Shown: positions 40,659 to 52,469, numbered from the stretch's first letter. The stretch: DNA of 64,000 nucleotides from Tupaia tana (GCA_026018925.1 JAKSZU010000016.1:28424877-28488876), one strand, 5' to 3'. The notes: generated from the letters alone by a model not told the origin. Made by a program: numbers and translations.

Positions 40659-40913
40659 TTTTTTTTTGGAGAGGTTTTCGTTATAGGGCGCGTGCGCTCG
40701 CCAGACAGAGAGAGACAGAGAGACAGAAAGCGAGAAATCACCCCCCAGGGGGGATGGTCACGCCGCAATCCCTTCTCCTCCATTCTCCTCTCGGGATCTT
40801 GGGCACAAACGCACACGCGCCCGGCGTGAGTTTTAAGCCACTGGGTCTGGGACGTGAACTGCGGTCGACTACGTGGGAGTCCGACATAGCCATTACGCTA
40901 ACTGCTGGTTCCC
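40659..40913 (-). mobile_element. SINE-L, young GGGAACC subfamily, with TSD
   Basis: AGTGAAGGTTTT is at 40647-40658 and 40914-40925. CpG-rich; a 4-bp loss lies next to the A box (GTCCGACATAGCC). Confidence 0.95.
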
Positions 40914-40925
40914 AGTGAAGGTTTT

Positions 40926-41944
40926 GATACCTTAAAGTACTGTGTTTGATCTCTCCTCTGGTTAACCTTGTTAATATGGATGCAAGGTAAGGGAGAATAT
41001 GTTTGCTTGATTATAATTTAAAAGCGATGTGTGAAAACACATATACATACTTGCTTGTATTAATTTTTTCTGTTAATTTACAATATGCAGTCTTGCATAT
41101 TTTCCTTAGGTAATGATTTACATTATTACTGTCTTTCTGTGATAATGGAGATACTGTGTGCGTGAAGTGTTTTGAGTTAGGAGAGGAGGAATTAGGTATT
41201 GCCCTTGTTGGAAGAACATCACAAACCTGTGTATCTGTGACACACACAGTTATGATGCAACACAGTTTGATTTTAACTTTCAAACCTGCCTGACTTTGCT
41301 GTTTTCACTTCTGTAATACAACTTTGCATGTTATGTGATTGATTTAGAGCATTCTAATATCACCACTAAGATATATTTCATTGGTGTGCTTTGTTTATAA
41401 AAAATGTTGTTTCTGGTGGTAGAACTAACCTAGAAGCTATGTAAAGGAGGATTTCCTCACTGCGAAGGATAAGAAGGGTGTTTCTCCGTTGCTGTAGAGC
41501 AGACTGGCTTTGCTAAAAGGAATTTGGTTCCCACATGATTCCTGACGAATCCCTGAGCTTAAAAACAAAAGTTTTTAAAGATGTTTGATTTGGTTTTAAA
41601 AAAATGAAGTTAATACAGTCTTTCTTCCTAAAGTGTGGTATAAAAATGATTAGCCATCAGGATTTTCATTCTAACTAAAAGGAAATGCTTTTCTAGCTTT
41701 GTGCTGAGCTTCATTCTGATGGAAGATAACAATGTTAGATCCGCTAAGTTTTCCTTCTTGTTATTTTTTCTTTCATTAGTGTCTCTCTTCTCAGCAGGTG
41801 AAATTCTAACGTCTGCCTTCTTGCCAACCAGTCCAACTTTATTTTTTCAGTTGGATCAATTCTGTTTCTTTTCTTTTCCATTTGTTTTTCAAGTTTCTCT
41901 TCTAAGAACGAGGGGGAGAGGAACAGGCAGTCAGCTTTTTATTT
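40926..41944. other. Unique sequence, 1 kb without SINEs
   Basis: No recognisable feature is seen. Confidence 0.4.
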
Positions 41945-41961
41945 CTTAAAAAAATTTTTTT

Positions 41962-42199
41962 AAGAGAGATTTTTGCTATAGGGCATGTGTGCTTGCTGGA
42001 GAGACAGAGACAGAGAGATAGGGAGAAATCACTCCCCCGCTGGGATGACCACTCCATAGTCCCCTTCCCTCCATTCTCTCTCTCTGGGTTTTGGGCATGC
42101 ATACACACGTGCCTGGTGTGAAGTAAAGCCTCCAGGTCCAGGACTTGAACTGCATCATGTGGGAATCTAGTGATGTAACCATTATGCCATCTGCTGATC
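41962..42199 (-). mobile_element. SINE-L, first of a stacked pair
   Basis: CTKAAAAAAATTTTTT-like sequence lies on both sides (about 41946 and 42200). The B-box region has a small deletion. Confidence 0.8.
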
Positions 42200-42216
42200 C
42201 CCTGAAAAAATTTTTT

Positions 42217-42486
42217 GTTTAGCTTTTTTCTTTTTTTTTTTTTTTTTTTTTTTTGCCATTGAGTACATGCACTTGCCAGAGTAGAGAGAGACAGAGAGAG
42301 AGAGGAGAGAGAAAGTGAGAAATCACTCTCTAGGGGGCATGGCCATGCCACAGTTCCTTCTCTTAGAATTTTGGGTAGACACACATACTTACCTGGTGTG
42401 ATTTTCAGGCCACTGGGTCCAGGTGCAACCACCATGGTCGGCATTGTGAGAGCCTAGCGCCTTAACTGCCATGCCACCTGCTGGCC
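42217..42486 (-). mobile_element. SINE-L, second of a stacked pair
   Basis: A T25-type tail precedes TGCCATTGAGTACATGC. The third target-like CTGAAAATCTTTTT follows its head. Confidence 0.8.
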
Positions 42487-42594
42487 CTCTGAAAATCTTT
42501 TTTAAAAGTATGTATCATTTGTTTTTGAACTGCTTGAGAAGAGTATATTGTATGTGTCATGTTTTTCTATTTCACATTTGTACTTCATGTGTAA

Positions 42595-42900
42595 TTTTCA
42601 CGAACAAGGACATTCTCTGGTATAACCACAGTAAAATGATCACATAGATAAATTAGATTCATCTAATATACAATCCTTATTCCAATACGAATATCCTTTG
42701 TAGCATTGCCCCTTCCAGTACAGGCTCCAGCTGAGTGTTTTTTATTCTTTGCGTTTGTCACATCTCTCTAGTCACCTCTCTCTAGACCTGGAGCAGTTCC
42801 TCAGATTTTCCTTACCTTTCGTGATGTTGATGTTTTTGAGGACTGTAGACCATCTTTAATAGAACAGCCCTCAAATGAGTGTTGTCTTGTGGGTTCCTCT
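42595..42900. mobile_element. L1M 3' UTR fragment
   Basis: ACAAGGACATTCTCTGGTATAACCAC, in part, and GACCTGGAGCAGTTCCTCAG match the 3' UTR of old L1M elements from memory of the family. The strand is not certain. Confidence 0.6.
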
Positions 42901-43779
42901 CACGGGATCCGACCTAACACGTGTGACTAGTTTGGGGGCTCTGTCAGGAAGCCTGCATGAAGCACAAGGCGGACTACTTGGTGATCTCTAGCTTTCCTTC
43001 CCATTTAGTTCTTTAATACAGACATTTCCCACTTCTTTAACGGAAACAGAATTTGAATCTCTTGTAAAAGAATAAGATTTATTATTCTACCTTACTACTT
43101 TCTGTTCTGCTTTTGTTACAAAGGCTTGAAAAAAAAATGGCAATGAAATATTTTCCAGAATATGAGATGACCTCGAAAGGAGACAATATTTGGCTTTTAT
43201 CAAGAGATTTCTTTTAGCAGAATTTCTATATTGAATGATGTTGACAAAACCTCAAGCTGAACAAATGCTGGGGAAGCATAACATAAAGCAGTATTGAATT
43301 TAATTGTTTTATGACAGTAAAACAGCTGCAGCTACTCATATATAAATTGAGATTACTTCACTTAAGATTAGCCTTTCTCATAACATGGTATCTCTTTTCT
43401 TTGTCCTGATAAATTTTCTTTAGCTAAAAATAGAATAAATGAACATATCAAAACTCCAGTTTCCATTAGGTTTTAGAGATTTATGGGTCATGTTAGATTT
43501 TAATGTGAAATGTCAGGACACTTGCCATCTATAGTTATGACTGTTAAAAGTTTAATAATTGCAAGATATAGTAAAAGCAAGAAAATTAACATGGGCTATT
43601 GCAAAGAAGAGGAAACTCAAATTCTAAGACAACTTCAAGGCACATATTACTATAAATTAATTTCTTAAAATGTTTTATGAGTCATAGTGTTTGAATATTT
43701 TATTTTAAAATAAATTTTAAGGAAGAGACTTATGATGTTGAATAAATAATAATTGTTTTTATTTTAGTATTAAACATCT
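42901..43779. other. Unique sequence
   Basis: No recognisable feature is seen. Confidence 0.4.
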
Positions 43780-44180
43780 ACTTAATTTACCCGTCTGTGT
43801 GTAGCTACTGTGTTGGTCTTTGGGGATATAGCTGAGGAAAAGATAGGCATGACCATGGCCTTGTAGAGGATAGGGTTAGTGGGGGAGACAGATGTTAAAC
43901 AAGTAGCCTCACATTGTTAATGCAAAAAGGGAAATTTAGGAGTCTTTAGGCACAAGGGAACCTATCCTCATTGGAGATTAGGAAGGCCACTTTGAGGAAA
44001 TAATGCTCCAGCCGAGATCAGGTGAAGAGAAAAGGAAGAGGGAGGGTGTTCTAAACCAGAAACCACAGTGTAAAGACCTGGTGTTGAGAGATGAAGATTA
44101 AGAAATTAGGGACAGTTTTGTATTGATAGAAGCAGGTCAATTGGAGGAAATTAAGTTTAGACATTGAGTTTAGATATACT
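43780..44180 (+). repeat. Ancient LINE-2-like repeat
   Basis: GGTCTTTGGGGATATAGCTGAG, in part, GGGAGACAGATGTTAAACAAG and AAAGACCTGGTGTTGAGAG follow a widespread old mammalian repeat also seen at about 6750 and 51360. The family name is tentative. Confidence 0.4.
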
Positions 44181-44283
44181 CTGCACTGTTTCCTCCATTT
44201 CTTATCTTATTCATTCCCATCTTTATTTCGTCTTCTCCAACCCTCTTTTGTTGTTGTTTTTTAATTTTGAAAATGAAGTCACT

Positions 44284-44446
44284 GGGGACCAGCAGGTGGC
44301 GTGGTGGTTAAGGCACTGAACACACTCATATGGCTGACCACAGTTCGAGTCCTGGACCTGGTAGCTTGCTTTCTCACTTTCCCTCTCTCTGTGTTTCTCT
44401 CTGGTCAAATTAAAATAAGTAAATGAATAAATAATTCTAAAAAAAG
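44284..44446 (+). mobile_element. SINE-S with TSD
   Basis: GAAAATGAAGTCA is at 44269-44281 and 44447-44459. Full length with GGTCAAATTAAAATAAG tail. Confidence 0.9.
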
Positions 44447-44459
44447 GAAAATGAAGTCA

Positions 44460-44721
44460 TTTTTAAATTTCCTTATTATGACTAGAAAGTCTCTTCCTTT
44501 TCTATTTGTGTGCGCATTTGAATATGGCTTTGGGAGGTCAAAAGAAAGTCAGTTGTACACAAAGGAAGACTTCATTTAAAAATTTAAAAAGGAAAAATTG
44601 GGAAATTATAATCTGTTATAGGGTACTGTATGTGGCCTTTAATTATACCACTTTTCACTAACATTCACATTATTTGTCACTTAAGGGCACACTCTCCTGT
44701 CATCCTATACTTGTAAAAGTT
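44460..44721. other. Unique sequence
   Basis: Nothing is recognised. Confidence 0.4.
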
Positions 44722-44737
44722 ATCTCAATTATAATTT

Positions 44738-44951
44738 TTTAAAAAGAATTATTTTATTTAGCTTTGTTTTTGTATTTATTTTATTTTATTTTATTTTATT
44801 TTATTTTATTTTATTTTATATTATTTTAATTTGACCAGAGAGGGATAGAGAGAGAAGAGAAAGAAAGCAAGCTGCCAGGTCCAGAACTTGAATGGCGGTC
44901 GGCCATGTGGGAGTCCAGTGCCCTTAACCACCACACCATCTGCTGGCCCCA
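44738..44951 (-). mobile_element. SINE-S with (TTTTA)n tail and TSD
   Basis: ATCTCAATTRTAATTT is at 44722-44737 and 44952-44967. The tail is a pentamer array at 44776-44826. Confidence 0.9.
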
Positions 44952-44967
44952 ATCTCAATTGTAATTT

Positions 44968-45491
44968 AGTAATAACCCTTGTAATTACGTGTTTAATGAC
45001 AGTTTCTCTTGTTAGAACGGAAGGAGATTGATCAGGTTAATCATTCTTGTAATATAGCAGTTGGCATTGTACCTCTTACATGCTCAGTGCTTAAGAAATC
45101 TTGTATGCATGAATTACCAGTAGATTTTATTGCCTTTAGAATGCACTTATGGTATATAATCAGTATTAAGAATTAGTAGAGGTACTTTTGTTCATAAGCA
45201 ATTACTCTCATCTAATCTGCTTTGGGATCGTGTGAGAAGCATGTTATATACAAACATGTTCAGTAGCTCTTTTCACACCTGACAGATTAAGGGTGTTTTA
45301 TCTTCATATAATTTTTGTTTTATTTATTTTTATGAAAGAAGTCTATGAAGATACATGATTAACTTTTGACATGTTGGTTTTTAAAGACCCAGTGTGAATC
45401 GTTAGAATTGTCTATAAAAATATCTGAACACCATTTTGGGAAAGAAACCAGAATTTAGGTATGGGAAAAAAAGGAGAGAAAAGAGTCAGTA
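44968..45491. other. Unique sequence
   Basis: A faint MIR-like end near 45060-45120 (TGCTCAGTGCTTAAGAAATC); otherwise nothing. Confidence 0.3.
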
Positions 45492-45502
45492 ATTTTACTT
45501 TT

Positions 45503-45548
45503 TTCTTTTTTTCCCAGAGGTTTTTGCCCTAGGGTGTGTGTGCTTATT

Positions 45549-45594
<46 letters not shown>

Positions 45595-45802
45595 GTAGAG
45601 ATAGACAGTGAGAAGGACAGTGAGAAATCACCCCCCAGAGGGGATGTTCATGCCGCATTCTCTTTTCCATTCACCTCCTGGGATCTTGAGCATGTACACA
45701 CACATGCCACATGTGAGTTTCAAGCCACCAGGCCTAGGACTGGAACTGCGGTTGGCCATGTGGGAGTCCAGCAGCATAATCGCTACACCAGCTGCTGGCC
45801 CC
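45503..45802 (-). mobile_element. SINE-L with (GA)20 and TSD
   Basis: ATTTTACTTTT is at 45492-45502 and 45803-45813. The CT stretch grew to a GA array (45551-45590). Confidence 0.85.
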
Positions 45803-45956
45803 ATTTTACTTTTCTTATGAACATTTGTTGCATCTTATGTTGTTGAGTTAGCAGAGGTAGATTTTTGAAATTCTGGAACAAAGTAATCATGTCCCACCTT
45901 AAAATTTTAAGTAGAATGATCAGGAAATAAGATGTATTAACTGATTGTTAAATTTA

Positions 45957-46211
45957 TTTATTTTAGAGAGATTTTTGCTTATAGAGTATATGATTGTCAG
46001 AGAGACAGAGAGATGGAGAAATTAAAAAGTGAGAAGTCACCTCCCTGGGGGATGGCTGCCTGCAATCCCTTCTCCTCCATTCTCCTCTCAGAGTTTGGGC
46101 ATGCATGCACATGTATGCAGTGTGATTTTCAAGCTGCTGAGTCTGGGAGTTGAACCACAGTTGGCCATATGGAAGTCCATCACTTTAAGCATTACACCAC
46201 CTCCTGGTCCC
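45957..46211 (-). mobile_element. SINE-L, full length, old
   Basis: TTTTAGAGAGATTTTTGC tail side and CCACCTCCTGGTCCC head side are clear; the tail motif is degraded (CTATAAGCAAAAATC). Confidence 0.8.
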
Positions 46212-46784
46212 ACTAACTGATTTATTAAACTGAAAGAAGAGACCAGTTAGAAATGGATTTCTAACTTAATAGTTTTTTTCTATTTACAGGCCAGTTGACA
46301 TCTTGAATATTTACGGATTATTTTTGTCATAAGAAGTGAGGTCTTTCACATTTTTTTTTCCTTTTCATTTATCTACATGTTCTGGAAAAAATGACAGTTA
46401 TTTAATTCTAAAATATATTTCCAGGAAAGCCAGAGATGTTTTCTGAAAAGTGGGTTAAAAGAAAAAAACATTTGAATCATTGCCAAGTATGGAAAAGATG
46501 CTGGTTTGTTATTCACATGATCAAAGAACTTGTAGACATACAGCACAGTGGAAATCTCCTTGTCTGTGTTTATTGCATAAGAAACATGTTGGTGAAGAAA
46601 TTTTAAAGTGTGAAAGCACATTAGTTCCAAAAGAGTGCATATTACATCATTTTTATAAATCAACAGCAGAAGTGCATGAATAAGCCTGAAAGATTGTTAG
46701 TAGTGCTTATCTCTATGGTGGGCCTAAGAGATTTTTCTTTTATTTTGATTTGCTTTCAGATTCCTATTTTTCTACAATGACCAT
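46212..46784. other. Unique sequence
   Basis: A TTTCTATTTACAG acceptor-like site lies at about 46277-46289, but no good donor follows. No repeat is recognised. Confidence 0.4.
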
Positions 46785-46798
46785 ATATATATTGACCA

Positions 46799-46841
<43 letters not shown>

Positions 46842-46842
46842 G
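46785..46842. repeat. (TA)n microsatellite
   Basis: It directly abuts the T-tail of the next SINE and may have grown from it. Confidence 0.9.
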
Positions 46843-47112
46843 TTTTTTTTTTTTTTTTGGAGAGGTTTTCGCTATAGGACGCGTGTGCTCGCCAGACAGA
46901 CAGAGAGAGACATTAGAGACAGAAAGCAAGAAATCACCCTCCAGGGGGGATGATCACGCCGCAATCCCTTCTCCTCCGTTCTCCTCTCGGGATCTTGGGC
47001 ACTCATGCACACGCGTCCGGCGTGAGTTTCAAGCCATCGGGTCTGGGACGCGAACCACGGTCGACTACGTGGGAGTCCAGCGACATAGCCATTACGCTAA
47101 CTGCTGGTTCTC
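46843..47112 (-). mobile_element. SINE-L, young GGGAACC-like
   Basis: CpG-rich and complete. The head reads GAGAACCAGCAGTTAGCGTA, and GTGATCATCC is a variant of the subfamily diagnostic. Confidence 0.9.
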
Positions 47113-47819
47113 TGACCACGCATTATTTTATAATAATAAAAAACTATTATACGTGTGTATTGACAAAAAGAAATAAGAGACTATTAAATTTGTTTATAGT
47201 TCTTTTAAGAGGCCAGCGTATTGATTTGAGTTATTTATAACATTAATTGCTATGACTAGTAGAATAATTTTGGAAGGATTATACTTATTCTGTTGGATTT
47301 CTTTACATTTAGGGCCAAACAGGGTGTTCTAGCTAACTTGTCCTTAGTTTTATTAAGTGAATGAGAGGAAGAATGCAAATGAGATCAAATTCTGTAACAT
47401 TCTTGCCCTCTCTCTTTTTCCTTTTTCCTTTTTCCTTTTTCCTTTTTCTTTTGATGAATGAGGAGAATTGGGAAAAGATTTTTTTCCCTCTGCTTGGCTA
47501 TCTTTTTTTTTTTTTTTTAAGTAAAAACATCATTTGGTATTCATTAGTTCTTGCTATTGATCCCTTTTCATCTGGAAAAAAGTTTCTTTTTGCCTCATAT
47601 GTTTGTTTGGGAAAGGTAGATGGAATAAATTGGAATGTCCAAATAGGTACAGGGTAGATTGTGATTTTATTTCCAGTGGTTACATTTCTCTCCCCTGTGT
47701 CTTGCTCTGAGGATGATATGTTTGGAAGTGATAGGGAAAGTAAGTCATCAGTTTTTGGGGTTAGCCAAAATCTAGTGGTTTGTGAAGTGGCCAAAAATAA
47801 GATTAAGGTAGGAATTTTT
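47113..47819. other. Unique sequence with (TTTCC)n
   Basis: A pentamer array lies at 47415-47450 and a T14 run near 47505. No gene is visible. Confidence 0.5.
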
Positions 47820-48070
47820 GGGGCAGGTCACTGGCATGGTGGTTAAAGTGATTGCCTCCCACATGGCTGACTGCATAGTTTGCATCTCGGACTTGGGAGT
47901 TTGAAAAACACATCAGACAGGTGTACTTGTGTCCCAGATCCTCAAAGGAGAAATGGAGGAGAAGGAATTGTGGCATGGCCACCACCCCTCCTCCCTCCAC
48001 CATGGAGGATGCTTTCTCATTTTCCCATCTCCTTCTCTCTCCATTAAGGACATTCATCCTCTAGCAAATT
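47820..48070 (+). mobile_element. SINE-M/L, full length
   Basis: The head GGGGCAGGTCACTGGCATGG carries GCATAGTTTGCATC at the B box. The end is CCTCTAGCAAATTAAAAAA. Confidence 0.8.
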
Positions 48071-48649
48071 AAAAAAAGAATTTTTCTGTTAAAGTAAAAA
48101 GAACTACTCCCTGCTGTATGCAGGCAGCCCCTTGCAAAGGCAACTATATCTTCTCTTGCCCATCACTGAGACATTGGATTTAGGACATATGTCTCAGTAA
48201 ATATTTTTGTTTTAAGCACTCACTCTCCAGTTAAATGCCAGACTTTGGAATTTCTTGTATTATTTCATGTATAGTCTGAAGAGCACGATTTGGCTGTAAA
48301 GAAGCTCGTTTAAGAGCATTTATAGATTTATGAGAAAGTGCGGAGAGTTCCCATCTACCCCCTTCTGCTCCCTCAACTGTTTCATCTGTTGTAACATCTT
48401 GCATGAGTGTGGTACTTTTGTTATAACTGATGAGCCAATATTGATGTTTCATTGTTAACAAAAGGCCATAGTTTACCTTAGGGTTCACTCTTTGTGGACC
48501 CACAGAACGGTGGGTTCTGACAAATGTATAATGGTATTTACTTATTAACAGTATCATTTGGAATAGTTTCACTGCTCTAAAAATCTCCTGGGCTCTACCT
48601 ATTCACCCCTTCTTTCTGCCTTTCAAAATCCCCTGGCAGCCACTGATTT

Positions 48650-48884
48650 TTCTTTTTCAATTTGCTAGAAGGCTTGCCAGAGAGCGACAGAGATGGAAAT
48701 TTAGAAAGTACCCCGTATGGGGAATGGCCACGTTGTAATCCCTTCTCTTCTATCTCTTCTTTTGGGATTTTGGGCATGCACACATGCCTTGTGTGTTTTT
48801 TAAGCCACCGAGTCTGGGGTTTGAACTACACAGTTGGCTGTGTGGGATCCAGCCACCTTAATCACCATTCCACCAACTGGCCTG
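48650..48884 (-). mobile_element. SINE-M/L inside the L1M
   Basis: CTGATTTTT on the left and CTGATCATTTT on the right suggest the TSD. The head has the CACAGTTGGCTGTGTGG signature. Confidence 0.8.
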
Positions 48885-49009
48885 TTTCTGATCATTTTAC
48901 TGTCCCTACATTTTGACTTTCCCAGAATGTCATACAGTTGGAATCACACAGTGTGCATTACTGATTGGCATCTTTCAAATGGCACTGTGCATTTAAGGTT
49001 CCTTCATGG

Positions 49010-49212
49010 TACTGGGTGGTGGTGCAGTGGTAATGAATCTAGACCCACATGGGGAAGGACCTGGGTTTATGTCCTGGGACCTCCCTGATTACCCTAGGCA
49101 CATGTGCTTGTGAGCCAGGCTGCCAGAGACTGGGGGTGGATAGCAGTGTGAGGACTGGTTAGGGTGCCTGTCTGTCTCTCTCACTTGTGGAAGAAACAAA
49201 CTTTTAAAAAGG
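49010..49212 (+). mobile_element. SINE-T3 inside the L1M, best-preserved copy
   Basis: The head GGGTGGTGGTGCAGTGGTAA has an A-box-like motif, and TGGGTTTATGTCC takes the B-box position. The body reads CAGGCTGCCAGAGACTGGG, then GGGTGCCTGTCTGTCTCTC and an A-rich end. Confidence 0.75.
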
Positions 49213-49324
49213 TTACCCGGTGTCTTTTTATGGCTTGATAGCTCACTTCCTTTTATTGGTAAATGATTTTCCAATGTGTGGATACACTGGCTTAGTAATC
49301 CGTATACCTGTTGAGTGATATCTT

Positions 49325-49585
49325 TTTTCTTTTTTTTTTGAGAGATTTTTGCTATAGGGCACGTGCGCTTGCCAGACAGAGAGAGAGATAGAGAGACAGA
49401 AAGTGAGAAATCACCCCCCGGGGGGATGGCCACGCTGCAATCCCTTCTCCTCCATTCTTCCCTCGGGATCTTGGGCACGCACGCACATGCGCCCGGCGTG
49501 AGTTTAAGCCACCGGGTCCGGGACTCAAACCACGGTCGACTACATGGGAGTCCAACGACATAGCCATTACGCTAACTGCTGGTCC
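49325..49585 (-). mobile_element. SINE-L, young GGGACC subfamily, with TSD
   Basis: TGAGTGATATCTT is at 49312-49324 and 49586-49598. CpG-rich. Confidence 0.95.
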
Positions 49586-49953
49586 TGAGTGATATCTTGA
49601 CTCCTTCCAAGTTTTGTTAAGTATAACTAAAGGTGCTATAAACATTTATGTGCATGTTAAGTTTTCAACTAATTTGGGTAAATGCCAAGTAGTGTGATTG
49701 CTGGGTCACCACGTAAGAGTATGTTTAGTTTTGTAAGAAACTGCCAAACTGTCTTCCAGAGTGGCTACACCACTTTGCGTTCCTCCTAGCAGTGAATTCG
49801 ATTTTCTATTGCTCCACGTCTTCATTAGCATTTGGTATTGTCAGGGTTTTGGATTTTAGCCATTCTAATAGTTGTAAGGTGGTATCTCATTGTTACCTTA
49901 ATTTGCCTTTCCCAGATCACATGTGATGTGGTGTATCTTTTAATAATCTTTTC

Positions 49954-50214
49954 ATTTTTTAAGAGGTTTTTGCTCTAGGGCATGTGCATTCATCAGGGGG
50001 AGAGGGAGAGGGACAGGGAGAGGGAAAGTGAGAAATCACCCTGCAGGGGGTATGGCCACAACACCACAATCCCTTCTCATCCCTTCTCCTCCTGGGATCT
50101 TGGGCATGCATGCACATGCATCTGGCATGATTTTTAAGCTGCCAGGTCCTAGACTTGAACCATGGTCAGTCATGTGGGAGCCCAGTGACATAACCATTAT
50201 GCCACCTGCTGACC
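49954..50214 (-). mobile_element. SINE-L inside the L1M
   Basis: TAATAATCTTTTC and TATAATCTTATTT mark the two edges. The body has an AGAGGGAGAGGGACAGGGAG expansion, in part, in the CT-rich strand. Confidence 0.85.
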
Positions 50215-50315
50215 CTTCTTTTTATAATCTTATTTGCCATGTGTATGTCTTTTTTAGTGAGATGCTAATAGGTATTTTTTAAACTAAAAGGTTTTTAAAA
50301 ATTGCTCTTGCTTAA

Positions 50316-50361
50316 AATTTCCTATAGGATGTATGCACTTGCCAGAAAGAGACAGAGAGAC

Positions 50362-50397
<36 letters not shown>

Positions 50398-50570
50398 TAA
50401 GAAAGCACCCCTTGGTGACAGGATAGCCACATCTTAGTCCCTTTTACTCTGTTATCCTCTTGGGGTTTTGGACATGCACACACATGCCCTGGGAGATCTG
50501 GGACTTGAACCACGTAGTTGGCTATGTGGAACTCAGCTGCTTTAACCACCATACTACTGGTTAACCCTAC
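50316..50570 (-). mobile_element. SINE-M/L with (GA)n
   Basis: A GA array at 50369-50395 and a head ending AGTAGTATGGTGG on the minus strand, with CACGTAGTTGGC (extra bases) before the head. Confidence 0.75.
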
Positions 50571-50586
50571 TTTTTTCTTAAAAATA

Positions 50587-50624
50587 GTGTGTGTGTGTGT
50601 GTGTGTGTGTGTATACACACACAT
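50587..50624. repeat. (GT)n microsatellite ending in ACACAC
   Basis: GT repeats followed by ATACACACACA; the two halves are complementary and could pair. Confidence 0.9.
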
Positions 50625-50996
50625 AGTAGAGGGGCCACTGAGACATGATCTAGAGTAGAATTTCTCAGCTTGGCACTATTGACCATTGTTGTAAGGAACT
50701 GTCCAATGAATTGCAGGGTATTTAGCAACATGGCTCCTACATACTAGATGCCAGCCCTACCTAATCTTGACACCCATAGTCCTGACAACCAAGAATGTCT
50801 CCAGACATTGCCCAGTGTCCCTAGGGGACAGTGCCTTCCCACACTGGTCTAGTGTAGTGGTCTGCAAATTACAGTGTATGGGTTGTCTGTGGATGGACAT
50901 CTATTCGTATGCATGTTGTCTGTGGCTGGTACAGTAGCAGAGTTGAGTAATTACTACAGAGACCATATGGCTCACAAAGTAAAAGAGATTAACTAT
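50625..50996. other. Unassigned, possibly an old repeat
   Basis: CTCAGCTTGGCACTATTGACC and GTCTCCAGACATTGCCCAGTG, in part, recall a common decayed mammalian DNA-transposon repeat (MER-type), but I cannot name it. Confidence 0.3.
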
Positions 50997-51226
50997 TGGG
51001 GTTGGAGAGTGACACAGTGATAAATGTGATGCTCAGTGAGTCTGACCCATGTGAGAAGGTTCTGGGTTTGTGTCTGGAGTCCTCATTGCAGGTACACATG
51101 TGCCCATGATCCAGGGTTGACTGGAGCTAGAGATGGATTAAGGTATCAAGATTCCACTGGAGTGATGTCTCTTTCTTTATCCTGGTTGTGGAAGAAATAA
51201 GTAAATGCACTTAAAATAAAAGATTT
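50997..51226 (+). mobile_element. SINE-T3, full length
   Basis: The head GGGGTTGGAGAGTGACACAG, then TGGGTTTGTGTCTGGAGTC, the GGAGCTAGAGATGG segment and a tail AAATAAGTAAATGC. It is more diverged than the 49010 copy. Confidence 0.7.
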
Positions 51227-51730
51227 ACTACTTAGCTACTTATGACAGAGTTTGGCGATCCCAGATAAGCACATGGAAGTTACTTATAAATAGTCAAAAT
51301 TCGCTGTGATTATGTTCTGATAGACTCAAGTGTATTTAGGGTGATATAAGTATGAGGAGAGATAGAATAGCTAATGGGTGCCCTGAGAAAATTGGCAAGG
51401 CTTCTCTGAGATAACCAAAACTAGCTCTTGAAAATCCGGAGCAGAGAATGTGGGCAAGTCCCTGTGGGCAGAGGGCCTGGTGTGAGCAAAGGCAGTGGTA
51501 TATTCAGGCAGTGGAGGAAAGTACCACGCGCTCGCTGCGTGTACGGGAAGTAGTACCGGCCAGGAACCTCAGGAGATGTCTGCAGTGATGGATTGGGCTC
51601 AATTATGAATGAGGCCAGATTTGGTGTTAAGGAGTTTGATCTTATCTGTATGCAAATAGAAGCCATTACATTTTTAGACAGGGGAGTGATTATCAATTTG
51701 TGGTTTGAAAGATATTTCCATATAGTAATT
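51227..51730 (+). repeat. Ancient LINE-2-like repeat (51360-51720)
   Basis: GGCAAGGCTTCTCTGAGATAA, in part, GGAGTTTGATCTTATCTG and GACAGGGGAGTGATTATC match the same old repeat as at 43780. The family name is tentative. Confidence 0.4.
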
Positions 51731-51974
51731 TTTTTTTTTTTTTTTTTTAACTTGCCTGAGTGCATGTGTTAGCCAGAAAGAGCGAGAAGAAGCACCCAAG
51801 GTGTGTAGTCACACTGCAATCCTTTATTTTTTCCAGCAGGATTCTGGGCATGCATGCCCATGTTCCTGGTATCTCTCAAGATGTTGGAACTGGGACTTAA
51901 ATTAAATCATGGTCGTTGTGGGGTCTGGCTCCCAGTGCGCAGTGCTCAACGACTGAGCTTTTGAGACCAGCCCT
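51731..51974 (-). mobile_element. SINE-M, full length
   Basis: The head GGGCTGGTCTCAAAAGCTC is on the minus strand. A T20-type tail. Confidence 0.75.
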
Positions 51975-52099
51975 CCCTATGGTACTCTCATGTTACTTTC
52001 TTTTATGTTACTTGCTCCTGCAATTTCCCCGATTGTCTATTGACACCTGTCCTGCCAGCTCAAAGCTAGATTTTACACTTACATTCTTCTTGGCTATAG

Positions 52100-52212
52100 C
52101 TTCCTTCCTTCCTTCCTTCCTTCCTTCCTTCCTTCCTTCCTTCCTTCCCTCCCTCCCTCCCTCCCTCCCTCCCTCCCTCCCTCCTCCCCTTCTTCCTCCT
52201 CCTCCTCCTCCT
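52100..52212. repeat. (TTCC)n-(CCTC)n-(TCC)n compound array
   Basis: About 113 bp of pure pyrimidine on the plus strand. A mirror-like polypurine/polypyrimidine tract can form triplex DNA. It abuts the T-tail of the next SINE. Confidence 0.95.
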
Positions 52213-52213
52213 T

Positions 52214-52469
52214 CTTTTCTTTTGGAGAGGTTTTTGTTATAGGGCGCGTGCGCTCGCCAGAGAGAGACAGAGAGACAGCGAGAAGTCACCCTCCAGGGGG
52301 ATGGCCACTTTGCAACCCCTTCTCCTCCGTTCTCCTCTTGAGATCTTGGGCATGCACGCACACACGCACATGCACCCGGCGTGAGTTTAAGCCACTGGGT
52401 CCAGGATTTGAACCACGGTCGACTACATGGGAGTTCAGCGACATAACCATTATGCTAACTGCTGGTCCC
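52214..52469 (-). mobile_element. SINE-L, young GGGACC-like
   Basis: Complete; GTGTGTGCGTGCATGCCC post-head stretch is slightly expanded. Confidence 0.9.

Larger units (their letters stand above)
48230..50283 (-). mobile_element. L1M element, 3' UTR and ORF2 end, interrupted by SINEs
   Basis: The plus strand follows the reverse complement of an old L1M 3' end over a long distance: TGTTTCATTGTTAACAAAAGG, in part, TTAGGGTTCACTCTTTGTG, AGAATGTCATACAGTTGG, ATAGCTCACTTCC, GTAAGAAACTGCCAAACTG, GTATCTCATTGTTACC, then CTTATTTGCCATGTGTATG. Order is conserved from 3' UTR (left) into ORF2 (right). It carries four insertions (48650, 49010, 49325, 49954). ORF2 is not open. Confidence 0.85.

Noticed and set aside
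46290..46337. Possible exon after TTTCTATTTACAG
   Set aside because: The acceptor looks fair, but the downstream GAG|GTCTTT is a poor donor and no frame or conservation can be judged.
49740..49900. Coding sequence of reverse transcriptase
   Set aside because: It is the decayed ORF2 end of an old L1M in reverse orientation with no open frame.
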